This document shows, in pieces, positions 9,253 to 15,957 of a DNA stretch of 29,430 bases. The position numbers and the translations under genes are program-made. The stretch is from Halobacteriales archaeon QS_9_68_42 (GTDB lineage: Archaea; Halobacteriota; Halobacteria; Halobacteriales; Haloarculaceae): contig PXSE01000036.1 in NCBI GenBank assembly GCA_003022905.1, positions 1-29,430 of the forward strand, in the 5' to 3' direction. A model generated the notes under the pieces. The model had not been told where the DNA came from, made no database searches, and was given only the letters and a program-made list of their open reading frames with translations. Position 1 is the stretch's first letter; each line of letters starts with the position of its first letter.

Positions 9253-9284
9253 CTCGACGGAATGATTATATATATCAGTCGAGT
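9252..9284. promoter_or_regulatory. TATA box inside a 7-bp inverted repeat: likely autoregulated promoter of the TA pair
   Basis: ACTCGAC (9252-9258) and GTCGAGT (9278-9284) are perfect inverted repeats around TTATATATAT (9266-9275). The TATA centre is about 27 bp before 9297, which would give a leader of about 10 nt to the ATG at 9307. A repressor dimer bound to the arms would block TBP, as expected for antitoxin-controlled TA operons. The repeat and TATA are seen; the regulator is inferred. Confidence 0.6.
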
Positions 9285-9306
9285 AGTGGGTGACAGGTGA
9301 TGGAAA

Positions 9307-9576
9307 ATGGGAACACCGTCGTCGGAAGCGAATCAGATTGAGACGTTCACGCTCGCCGTGGACGATAGAGGACGGGTAACCCTCCCGAAACGGGTCCGGA
9401 AGCGACTCGGAATCGAGCCTGATGACGAGATTCCAGCGTCACTCGTCGGTTCCGTCCTCGAACTCAATCCCCGACCGAGTTCGAACCTGGAGACGGCGAC
9501 GGCCGGTCGGGACGACTGGGAGGACACCACCCCGATGGACGCCGGAGAGACGTTGTTCGGGCCGATGCATCGGTGA
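9307..9576 (+). CDS. AbrB/SpoVT-family antitoxin
   Basis: 89 residues. Residues 12-45 (TFTLAVDDRGRVTLPKRVRK followed by RLGIEPDDEI) are the swapped-hairpin AbrB DNA-binding fold with the hallmark DxRGRVTLPKxVRxxLGI. The C-terminal half is acidic and unstructured, as in antitoxins that wrap the toxin. It lies 12 bp upstream of a PIN-domain gene, the classic VapBC arrangement; the AbrB domain would bind the promoter dyad at 9252-9284 and the tail would inhibit the nuclease. An upstream ATG at 9300 is in another frame and closes after 13 codons. The pair is visibly AT-richer than the exporter genes around it, consistent with horizontal acquisition. Confidence 0.85.
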   Translation: MGTPSSEANQIETFTLAVDDRGRVTLPKRVRKRLGIEPDDEIPASLVGSVLELNPRPSSNLETATAGRDDWEDTTPMDAGETLFGPMHR

Positions 9577-9588
9577 GAGAGTTGCGAG

Positions 9589-10068
9589 ATGTCCGAGCCA
9601 CTCCCACCGGAAGTGACGGTACTCACCGACGTGAACGTTCTCGCGATCGGCTTGACCGACGACCATCCGGCACAGGAGGACGTGTACCCATGGATTCAAG
9701 ACGCCCTCGACGGGCCGAACGTCCTGCTTGTTTTCGATTACTACCCACTGCGAGCACAATACGTTATGACGAGTGACTTCGGTGTATCTGCACCTGACGC
9801 TCGCAACGCCGTTCAATCACTGGTTCAGAGCCCGGCTCGAATCGTGAACGCCACGGAGTCGACACTTATGCAGGCATACGAAATTAGTGCCGAGAAAAAT
9901 CACGACGTGTACGATTCCTTCATTCTCTCCCTCGGGCGAACATACGATGCCGATTACCTGATTACGACAGATGAAGATTTCGAGGAGCTTTGCGACGGTG
10001 AGGATGTGACCTACCTCAACCCTGTTCCCCCCAAGAAACGCGAGCGACTGGCACCGGTTGATGGATAG
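9589..10068 (+). CDS. PIN-domain endoribonuclease toxin (VapC-like)
   Basis: 159 residues. PIN-type acidic positions are visible: Asp14 in VLTDVNVLAIGL, Asp in HDVYDSFILSLGR (near 107), and the Asp/Glu group in YLITTDEDFEEL (near 126). These would coordinate the metal ions that cleave RNA. The family's usual central Glu is not obvious, so this may belong to a haloarchaeal PIN subgroup. VapC toxins cut tRNA or rRNA when the antitoxin is lost. It follows the AbrB gene by 12 bp and shares its promoter. Base composition is lower in GC than the flanking exporter genes. Confidence 0.82.
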   Translation: MSEPLPPEVTVLTDVNVLAIGLTDDHPAQEDVYPWIQDALDGPNVLLVFDYYPLRAQYVMTSDFGVSAPDARNAVQSLVQSPARIVNATESTLMQAYEISAEKNHDVYDSFILSLGRTYDADYLITTDEDFEELCDGEDVTYLNPVPPKKRERLAPVDG

Positions 10069-10098
10069 TCCACGCAGAGACGAATCGACATCGGTTGT

Positions 10099-10131
10099 AC
10101 AGTCTTAATACCTGGGCACCGACAGTCTTAG
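10099..10131 (+). promoter_or_regulatory. two direct ACAGTCTTA repeats in the ABC ATPase promoter
   Basis: ACAGTCTTA occurs at 10099-10107 and again at 10122-10130. The second overlaps a TATA-like CTTAGG about 26 bp before the GTG at 10152, the first a CTTAATA. Either gives the ATPase its own promoter downstream of the TA pair. Confidence 0.45.
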
Positions 10132-10157
10132 GCCCGCGGCCCACCGACGCCGTGGCG

Positions 10158-10826
10158 ATGGCCAGTGGCTCGGAACCGGTCCTGCGGGCGGCCGACCTAC
10201 GCGTCGAGCGCGGCGACAGCACGGTGCTCGACGGGCTCTCGGTAGCCGTCTCTGCGGGCGAACGGGCGCTGATTCGCGGCGAGAGCGGCGCCGGCAAGAC
10301 GACGCTGTTCGAAGTGCTGGGGCTGCTGTTGCCGCCGACCGACGGCTCGCTGTACGTCGACGATACCGACGCCGCCTCGCTGTCCGAGCGCCAGCGGGCC
10401 CGTCTCCGCCGGGAGACGGTCGGCGTCGTCTTCCAGGAGTTCCAGCTCGTGCCGGACCTCACCGCCCGGGAGAACGCGGCGCTGCCGGGCGAACACGACG
10501 GCTCGCCGGACGAGAGGTGGCTGAAGACGCTGTTCGAGTGGCTCGACATCGCCGAGGTGCGCGAGCAGTACCCTGCGACCCTGAGCGGCGGCGAGAAACA
10601 GCGCGTCGCCATCGCCCGGGCGCTGGTGAACCGCCCGGACGTGGTGCTGGCCGACGAGCCGACGGGCCAACTGGACCCGGAGACGGCCGGGCGGGTGCTC
10701 GAACTGCTGTTCGAGGTGCAGGCGGAGACGGACACCGCCCTGGTCGTGGTGAGCCACGATTCGGACCTGGTGGACCGTTTCGAGCGGCGCTACCGGCTCA
10801 TCGACGGCGAGCTACGGACGGAGTGA
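10158..10826 (+). CDS. ABC transporter ATP-binding protein (LolD/MacB-like)
   Basis: 222 residues, typical for a stand-alone ATPase of FtsX-type exporters. Walker A is GESGAGKTT (about 42-50), the Q-loop is VFQEF, the signature LSGGEKQR (about 142), Walker B VVLADEP with the catalytic Glu, and the H-loop VVSHD. It would hydrolyse ATP on the cytoplasmic face to drive the permease encoded from 4787. The two are now 2.5 kb apart with the membrane protein and the TA pair between them. ATG 10158 gives the cleanest N-terminus; a GTG at 10152 in the same frame is possible. The 3' end overlaps the convergent gene by 29 bp. Confidence 0.9.
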   Translation: MASGSEPVLRAADLRVERGDSTVLDGLSVAVSAGERALIRGESGAGKTTLFEVLGLLLPPTDGSLYVDDTDAASLSERQRARLRRETVGVVFQEFQLVPDLTARENAALPGEHDGSPDERWLKTLFEWLDIAEVREQYPATLSGGEKQRVAIARALVNRPDVVLADEPTGQLDPETAGRVLELLFEVQAETDTALVVVSHDSDLVDRFERRYRLIDGELRTE

Positions 10827-11322
10827 CCGCTTCCTGACGCGTCCGGTACCGCCGCCACGCCCAAACGCAGGCGGCGGCCACGCCCGCGATGGCGGCCGGC
10901 CAGCGGTCGCTACTCAGATAGAGCATTCCGGCGGGTGCCCGGTAGGTGCCAAACGGAACGAGAAACTGAGCGGCGTACCCGCTCGGCTTGATTAGCAGGC
11001 CGTCGAGAAACAGGTGGGTCGTCGCGCCCAGCGCGACCAGCGCCACCGTCGCCCGGCGGTACTCGCGGCCGACGAACAGGCCGGCGACCAGCGCGACGAC
11101 GACCGCCCCCGTGATGGCGTGTATCGGCGCCCACGAGAACGGAACGCCGAGCGCCGCCTCGACGTAGGGGTCGGGGATCAAGAGCTTGATCTTCACGAAG
11201 TCGGGCGACAGCGCACCCGCCATCACGAGCGTGACGCCGGTCGGTCCGACCTCATCGCGCCACTCGGCGACGAGCGAGCCCACGACGTAGCCGACTATCA
11301 CGTGGGTGAGCACGTCAGGCAT
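10798..11322 (-). CDS. membrane-bound metal-dependent hydrolase-like protein (DUF457/YdjM type)
   Basis: 174 residues with four to five hydrophobic segments. MPDVLTHVIVGYVVG at the start, LSPDF, PIHAITGAVV and THLFLDGLL are the His/Asp motifs of the YdjM/DUF457 family, membrane proteins thought to bind a metal; the reaction is not established. The start at 11322 makes an 8-bp overlap with the upstream gene (ATGCCTGA), so the pair is translationally coupled. The C-terminus is Arg-rich and runs 29 bp into the 3' end of the ABC ATPase gene, so the two converging mRNAs are complementary at their ends. Confidence 0.75.
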   Translation of the reverse strand: MPDVLTHVIVGYVVGSLVAEWRDEVGPTGVTLVMAGALSPDFVKIKLLIPDPYVEAALGVPFSWAPIHAITGAVVVALVAGLFVGREYRRATVALVALGATTHLFLDGLLIKPSGYAAQFLVPFGTYRAPAGMLYLSSDRWPAAIAGVAAACVWAWRRYRTRQEAVTPSVARRR

Positions 11323-11830
11323 CCCGACCACCCCACAGCGGACGCTCCCGGGGGACGAACGCCAGCCGCTCGGCGTCGAACCGCCACCGCCGAAGAATCC
11401 GAACCAGCACCCATAGCCCCCCGAGGAAGGAGACGCCGTACATGTACCACAGCTCCCACGGCTCCCGGACGATGACCCGCTCGGCGACGAGCGTCGAGGG
11501 GGATTCGAGCGTGCCGAAGGCGCTTACCTGGTCGCCCTCCGAGACGGACTGGTCGGCGTCTGCCAGCGCCGCCTGGAACGACTCGCCGGTTCCGTACTCG
11601 ACGGTGATGATGACAGGGTTCGTCTCGACGACGGTCCCCGAGAGGGTGACTCGCTCGCCGACGTAGGCGTCCCGGTTCGGCCCAACGTCGTCCTCGCTGG
11701 GGAAATCACGCTGGGCGTCGGCCGGCGAGAGGGTGCCGGCCCAGACCAGCAAGCCGGCCAGGACGAGTATCAGGAGAGCCATCGCCGCGAGGCGAACCCG
11801 TACGTCACGCCCGGCGGCTACGTTTCGCAT
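11315..11830 (-). CDS. membrane protein with an OB-fold-like extracytoplasmic domain
   Basis: 171 residues. A membrane segment (about 11-30) is followed by a beta-rich region of about 100 residues (YVGERVTLSGTVVETNPVII to STLVAERVIVREP) resembling an OB fold of the CcmE or nucleic-acid-binding type, then a second membrane segment (about 133-152) and a basic tail. No haem-binding His is evident, so I do not call it CcmE. The start at 11830 has a TATA-like TTACTACGG about 26 bp upstream, suggesting a leaderless mRNA. It is coupled to the DUF457-like gene and divergent from the MoxR cluster. Function unknown. Confidence 0.65.
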   Translation of the reverse strand: MRNVAAGRDVRVRLAAMALLILVLAGLLVWAGTLSPADAQRDFPSEDDVGPNRDAYVGERVTLSGTVVETNPVIITVEYGTGESFQAALADADQSVSEGDQVSAFGTLESPSTLVAERVIVREPWELWYMYGVSFLGGLWVLVRILRRWRFDAERLAFVPRERPLWGGRDA

Positions 11831-11945
11831 CACCGGGAATGTGACGGCGACCGTAGTAACTCCTTCGAGGGCCGGGCCGTCCTTGCGCCCGGCTGGCGTC
11901 GCTCGGCCAACAAGTTGGTATGCGAGCGGCCTCGATTGACAATCA

Positions 11946-12224
11946 ATGGAGACTCGTCGCCGCCGCCGGTTCGTCCGCGCCCAGGTGGCGTGGATGCTGA
12001 CGGCGACCGTGGTGCTCGTCGCGCTGGATTCGCTGTCACTGGACCTGTTTTTCGTCATCTCGCTTATCGGCTTTCTCGTCGTCGTCGAGTTGACCGCGCC
12101 GGTCGCAGTGTCGCCGCGGTGGCGTCGGCGGCTGCCGTGGCTCATCGCCGCCGGCTTGCTCGTCTTCGCGTACATCGTCATCAGGCGCATCCTCGAGATT
12201 CTGCCGCCGGGGGTGCTCCCGTAG
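11946..12224 (+). CDS. small membrane protein preceding the DUF4350/MoxR genes
   Basis: 92 residues. A basic N-terminus (METRRRRRFVRAQVAW) is followed by two closely spaced hydrophobic segments (about 14-50) and a third near 64-84. No family recognised. Its stop overlaps the next start by one base (TAGTG), so it belongs to the DUF4350/MoxR operon and probably acts in the membrane with that system. Confidence 0.7.
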   Translation: METRRRRRFVRAQVAWMLTATVVLVALDSLSLDLFFVISLIGFLVVVELTAPVAVSPRWRRRLPWLIAAGLLVFAYIVIRRILEILPPGVLP

Positions 12225-13270
12225 TGCGGGTCGGCGGCTACGAGATCGAGGCACCGCAGGCGGTGCTCGTCGCCCTCGCCGTCGTGACGCTCTCGGCGCT
12301 CGCCTTCGGCGCGGCGACGTCGGCGGCGGCCTTCGGCGCATTCAACCCCTCCTGGGAGGGGACGACCGACATCCGGGAGGTAGCCGGCGACGCCGGCGCC
12401 GAGACGGTCGTGGTGGACAACACGACGGACTACAAGGCGTACGGCAACGGGACGGTCGCGGTCGTGTTGGCGCCGAACGAATCCTACACCGAGGCGGAGA
12501 TCGACCGCGTCGAGGCGTTCCTCGAGCGCGGCGGAACGCTGCTGGTGGCCGACCGCGATGGGACGGGCACCGAGCTGCTCGCGGCGCTGGGCGCCGAGGC
12601 GAGAGTCGACGGCGCCCTGCTTCGGGACGACCGGAACTACTACCGCGCCCCGGCGCTACCGAGGGCCACAAACGTCGAGCGACACCCGTTGACGGAGGGC
12701 GTCGACGAGTTGACGCTCAACTACGGCACCGCCGTCGTCCCGGGCGGTTCGACGGTCCTGGTGTCCAGTTCCAACGTTAGCTACCTCGACCGGAACGGGA
12801 ACGGGGCCGTCGACGGAAACGAACAGCTCCGTTCCCATCCGGTGGCGACGACGGAGAACGTCTCGGCGGGCCGCGTCGTCGTCGTCGGCGACGCGAGCGC
12901 CTTCATCAACGCGATGGCCGAGCGGCCAGGCAACCGCCAGTTCGCACGGAACGTCTTCTCGGAGGCCGACACCGTCGTTATCGACACCTCCCACAGCGGG
13001 GGCGTGCCGCCGCTCGTCGCGGCACTGTTGACGGTCCGGGGGTCACCGGTCCTGCAGTTCGGCCTCGTCGGCGTCGGCCTGCTCGTCGTGTTCGGGTGGC
13101 AACAGCGTGTCTTCGACCGCGGCGACGAGGACGAACTTCGGCGTCGGCCGAGCCCGGAGACGCTCGCGGATTCGGCGGCGGACCGCTATCCGGCGTTCGA
13201 CCGCTCTAAACTCCGGCGACTCATGAAAGGGATTAAATCTATCAACTTCCAAAGACAGGACGATGAGTAA
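12224..13270 (+). CDS. DUF4350-like membrane-anchored protein of the MoxR cluster
   Basis: 348 residues from a GTG start. A membrane helix lies near residues 11-36 and a second near 275-297. Between them is a Rossmann-like extracytoplasmic domain: ETVVVDNTTDYKAYGNGTVA, EAFLERGGTLLVADRDGTG and VVVVGDASAFINAMAE match the DUF4350/glutamine-amidotransferase-like plan (GGxLlvad, GDasif). A cytoplasmic tail follows. DUF4350 genes commonly sit with MoxR ATPases and DUF58 proteins. The stop overlaps the moxR start by 8 bp (ATGAGTAA). Molecular function unknown; a partner for MoxR is the likely role. Confidence 0.78.
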   Translation: MRVGGYEIEAPQAVLVALAVVTLSALAFGAATSAAAFGAFNPSWEGTTDIREVAGDAGAETVVVDNTTDYKAYGNGTVAVVLAPNESYTEAEIDRVEAFLERGGTLLVADRDGTGTELLAALGAEARVDGALLRDDRNYYRAPALPRATNVERHPLTEGVDELTLNYGTAVVPGGSTVLVSSSNVSYLDRNGNGAVDGNEQLRSHPVATTENVSAGRVVVVGDASAFINAMAERPGNRQFARNVFSEADTVVIDTSHSGGVPPLVAALLTVRGSPVLQFGLVGVGLLVVFGWQQRVFDRGDEDELRRRPSPETLADSAADRYPAFDRSKLRRLMKGIKSINFQRQDDE

Positions 13271-14306
13271 CCCCGCCAAACTGTACGAGTCGGTCCGCGA
13301 CGAGGTCGGAAAGGTGCTCGTCGGGCAGGAAGACCTCGTTCGAGGACTGACCATCGCGTCGCTGACGGGGGGGCACGTGCTGCTCGAGGGGGTTCCGGGT
13401 ATCGCCAAGACGACCGGTGCGAAACTCTTCTCGCGCGCCATCGGCCTTGAGTACTCCCGAATCCAGATGACGCCGGACCTGCTCCCGGCCGACATCACCG
13501 GCACCCGCATCTATCGGCAGGGAACCGGCGAGTTCGAGACTGAACGGGGGCCCGTCTTCGCCAACGTCGTACTGGCCGACGAGATCAACCGCGCGACGCC
13601 GAAGACACAGAGCGCGCTGTTGGAAGCAATGCAGGAAGAGCAGGTGACCATCGGCGGCGAAGAAATGTCGCTGCCGTCGCCGTTCCTCGTGATAGCGACC
13701 CAGAACCCCATCGAGATGGAGGGGGTGTTCTCGTTGCCGGAGGCCCAGCGGGACCGATTCCAGCTGAAGGTGACGGTCGGGACGCCGGAGCGGGACGACG
13801 AACGTGCGATAATCGACCGCTTCGACGACAACTCATCGCTCGGCTACGAGGACATCCGCTCGGTCGTCAACACCGCAACGCTAATGCAGTGTCGGGAGAC
13901 CGTCGCGAACGTCTACGTCTCGGCACCCGTCAAGGAGTACGCGCTCGACCTGACCGAGGAAACTCGGCAGCACGACGCGACCGAGCACGGGGCCTCCCCG
14001 CGGGCGTCCATCGCGTTCGTCGACGCCGGAAAGGGGCTGGCGGCGATCCGGGGTCGAAACTACGTCATCCCCGACGACCTGAAGGCCCTGGCCCGCCAGG
14101 TGCTCGCCCACCGGCTTGTGCTGGACGCGGACGCCAACCTCCGCGACGTGGACCCGCTTGACGTCATCGGAGACGTCCTCGACGGCGTCGAGCCACCGAC
14201 GACCGGGTTCGCGCCGGAGGACGTCGACACCCGGAGGGACGGACGGGCAGTTGCAGACGGGAGTCCCTCGAGTCAGCGGTTCTCGGGAGCCGCCGACGAC
14301 GCCTGA
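13263..14306 (+). CDS. MoxR-family AAA+ ATPase
   Basis: 347 residues. Walker A GVPGIAKTT (43-51), Walker B VVLADEINR (102-110), sensor 1 ATQNP (145-149), the EGVFSLPEAQRDRF segment and an Arg-rich sensor 2 region (ASPRASIAF) are all in place. MoxR ATPases act as chaperones that insert cofactors or activate membrane-associated von Willebrand A/DUF58 complexes. The last 35 residues are polar and low complexity. The DUF58 and transglutaminase genes that usually follow moxR are absent; the next 970 bp hold only remnants. It is coupled to the DUF4350-like gene by an 8-bp overlap. Confidence 0.9.
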   Translation: MSNPAKLYESVRDEVGKVLVGQEDLVRGLTIASLTGGHVLLEGVPGIAKTTGAKLFSRAIGLEYSRIQMTPDLLPADITGTRIYRQGTGEFETERGPVFANVVLADEINRATPKTQSALLEAMQEEQVTIGGEEMSLPSPFLVIATQNPIEMEGVFSLPEAQRDRFQLKVTVGTPERDDERAIIDRFDDNSSLGYEDIRSVVNTATLMQCRETVANVYVSAPVKEYALDLTEETRQHDATEHGASPRASIAFVDAGKGLAAIRGRNYVIPDDLKALARQVLAHRLVLDADANLRDVDPLDVIGDVLDGVEPPTTGFAPEDVDTRRDGRAVADGSPSSQRFSGAADDA

Positions 14307-14895
14307 CACTGACCGCTGTACGCCATTCCGGTATCGACTGCACGAGAGCATGCGGTCGCACCGGTACACGGGTACAGTATACCAGTGGACGTAACGTTCG
14401 ATACGTATCAGCCGTCACGGTCTCCGAGCTAAATGTACCATTGCCTGCGTCCATCGGTATATCAGTGCGAGCGGCCGTCCGGGCCCGCCGACCCGAACAC
14501 GGATTAGCCTGGCCCGACTACCGCAGGACGCGCACCTTCAGTCCCCGCCCGAGTCGCCCGCCAGGGCAGCGATGACCGCGCGGAGAACCCGGGTGCGTGA
14601 CACCGACCCGCGCTCGCGGCTCGCGCCGCTCGCGCACTCGGCGGCGCCTGACGGCCCGCCCGCCTCGGCGGTTCACACCGCCTCGGCAATCGGAGGCACT
14701 GACGTGCCTCCCGCCCGGCATGAGGGTTAGCCGACCGACCACGGCACGCCGCCTGGAGTGACGTCGGACGTTAGTGTTCCGGGCGTACATGCTTTCGATA
14801 CTATCACTTCTACTCGTAAGCTATCCGCAGGTTCCTTCCCGAACTTGGACGGTCGTAGAGAGAACGACAGGTCTCCTCAACGTGATGTTCTGACG
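14307..14895. other. intergenic region, no intact gene; hairpin-rich GC segment
   Basis: No reading frame here looks like a gene. The left part has the palindrome GATACGTATC (14400-14409) and a TATA-like GGTATATC near 14456-14463. From about 14500 to 14760 the sequence is very GC-rich with repeated GCTCGC runs and two neat hairpins. Together with the toxin remnant that follows, this looks like an eroded mobile or accessory insertion after moxR. Confidence 0.5.
14667..14711. repeat. two tandem hairpins with 4-nt loops
   Basis: GGCGGT-TCAC-ACCGCC (14667-14682) and GGAGGCAC-TGAC-GTGCCTCC (14692-14711) are perfect stems of 6 and 8 bp, 9 bp apart. They could be a terminator, a structured RNA end or the end of an insertion element; no flanking gene identifies which. 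Confidence 0.5.
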
Positions 14896-15165
14896 GTGAC
14901 CGAGTCGCTCCGGTATTCCATCGGTCGAAGACATCCTCGAAATCCACGAGGACATCGTCGCAGAGTCTCCCGACACGAGTTCGGGTATCCGGAGCCGTAG
15001 CGATATTGAATTCGCGCTGGAGTACACCAGTGAAGGGAACGTTGAATCAGCTCCGGAGACGATTCACGAGGAGGTTTCATCTGTTCCGGCTCCTCGTCGC
15101 CGACCACTGTCCTTTGCATGGGGACCCGCCGACCGGACGTGGTGCCGCTCGATTGCCTGCCCGGC
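14896..15165 (+). pseudogene. decayed Doc/Fic-family toxin gene
   Basis: Reading across frames recovers a Doc (death-on-curing) protein. It starts VTESLRY at 14896. From 14924 the frame reads VEDILEIHEDIVAESPDTSS, then GIRSRSDIEFALEYTSEGNV and ESAPETIHE. At 15075 it shifts to FHLFRLLVADH, and at 15110 back to SFAWGPADRT. The last part aligns with the Fic active-site motif HPFxxGNKRT, now badly degraded: the His is separated by an indel and GNKR is lost. At least three frameshifts and the damaged active site mean no toxin can be made. Intact Doc enzymes transfer phosphate or AMP to a target such as EF-Tu and sit with an antitoxin; I could not recover an antitoxin upstream. Confidence 0.75.
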
Positions 15166-15282
15166 TGCTCGTCGGGGACAATCGGACCTGGAAGGCACCC
15201 AGCGGGGGACACCTCCGCCCTCCGTGAGGCGGCATCGCGTAGCACAACATTGAATTGGGTGTGTGTTTCACCATTTTATGCA

Positions 15283-15537
15283 ATGGTCGACAAACAAGAC
15301 CTCCGCCAGCAGTTCACCGAAGCGTTCGAGGGGGCCGACTACCCCGTCAATAGCCCGATGGACCTCGTGCCGGCGCTCCCGCAGGGGCCCGGTACGACGT
15401 TCGAGTCCGGCGACTTCTCGATGACGGCCATGGAGCTGAACACCAAGGCCGGCGGCGAGCAGGAGTTCCCCTACGACTCCGTCGACGAGCTCGTCGACGA
15501 CATCATGGACGGCCTCGAAGAGCAGGACTACATCTGA
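15283..15537 (+). CDS. MTH865-like small conserved archaeal protein
   Basis: 84 residues, acidic. VDKQDLRQQFTEAFEGADYP and NSPMDLVPALPQGPGTTFES, then DFSMTAMELNTKAGGE, match the MTH865-like family known mainly from archaeal genomes; its structure is an EF-hand-like helical fold but the function is unsettled. No signal or membrane segment, so cytoplasmic. I chose ATG 15283 because the family begins MVDK; an ATG 5 bp upstream is in another frame. Confidence 0.82.
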   Translation: MVDKQDLRQQFTEAFEGADYPVNSPMDLVPALPQGPGTTFESGDFSMTAMELNTKAGGEQEFPYDSVDELVDDIMDGLEEQDYI

Positions 15538-15551
15538 CGGGGACGACACCC

Positions 15552-15559
15552 TTTTTATC
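15552..15559 (+). promoter_or_regulatory. TATA box for the small membrane protein gene
   Basis: TTTTTATC lies 26-33 bp upstream of the ATG at 15589 in a GC-rich background. Its T-run, 15 bp after the MTH865-like stop, could also help end that transcript. Confidence 0.55.
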
Positions 15560-15588
15560 CGGCGCCGCCGACCCGTGAGCGACGGCTG

Positions 15589-15801
15589 ATGCGACAGAAC
15601 ACCTTCGTCAAGCTGTCGGCGCTGGCGCTGGGGCTGACCCTGTTCAGTTTCGTGCTCATGGGGCTCTCGCGGCTGGTTGTCTCGGTGGAGACGGCCAAAC
15701 TACTCTCGGCGCCGACGATGCTGGCGGCGACGGCACTCGTCGTCTTCCTGACCGCCCGGTCGGTACTGGCCGTCTCCGGGGTCCAGCCGCTCGAGGAGTA
15801 G
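15589..15801 (+). CDS. small two-helix membrane protein
   Basis: 70 residues with two hydrophobic segments (about 8-30 and 40-60) joined by a short polar loop. No family recognised. It has its own TATA-like box, so it need not be cotranscribed with the MTH865-like gene. Length and third-position GC look like a real haloarchaeal small gene. Confidence 0.6.
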   Translation: MRQNTFVKLSALALGLTLFSFVLMGLSRLVVSVETAKLLSAPTMLAATALVVFLTARSVLAVSGVQPLEE

Positions 15802-15876
15802 CGCCCTCGTGTGACCCGTACCGATTGCCGTGACCCGTTACCGGTACGACCACCCGCAGTCGGGTAGTCGACTCGG

Positions 15877-15898
15877 TACTGACTCACAGCAGTCAGTA
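15877..15898. promoter_or_regulatory. 8-bp perfect dyad, candidate operator
   Basis: TACTGACT (15877-15884), 6-bp spacer, AGTCAGTA (15891-15898). It lies 60-81 bp upstream of the ArsR-like regulator and directly abuts the shared 14-bp motif at 15899-15912. Perfect symmetry suits a winged-helix dimer; autoregulation is a guess. Confidence 0.5.
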
Positions 15899-15912
15899 TC
15901 AAACGGCTGTTT
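15899..15912. promoter_or_regulatory. copy 2 of the shared 14-bp motif
   Basis: TCAAACGGCTGTTT, identical to 3993-4006. Here it follows the dyad without a gap and precedes a TATA-like CACATTACC, so it sits where an upstream regulator or BRE-region factor would bind. Confidence 0.35.
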
Positions 15913-15957
15913 CACATTACCTAAGGGGTATCGAGGAGGGGCGTCTACGCCCGTTCG

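Noticed and set aside
11315..11830. CcmE haem chaperone
   Set aside because: OB-like core but no haem-binding His motif and no cytochrome maturation genes nearby.
14660..14690. tRNA T-arm-like hairpin GGCGG-TTCACAC-CCGCC
   Set aside because: No matching acceptor, D or anticodon arms nearby and the loop lacks the conserved A58.
14518..14790. 90-codon minus-strand frame as a TnpB or transposase remnant
   Set aside because: Arg-rich translation with no zinc finger or RuvC motif; hairpins alone do not prove an IS.
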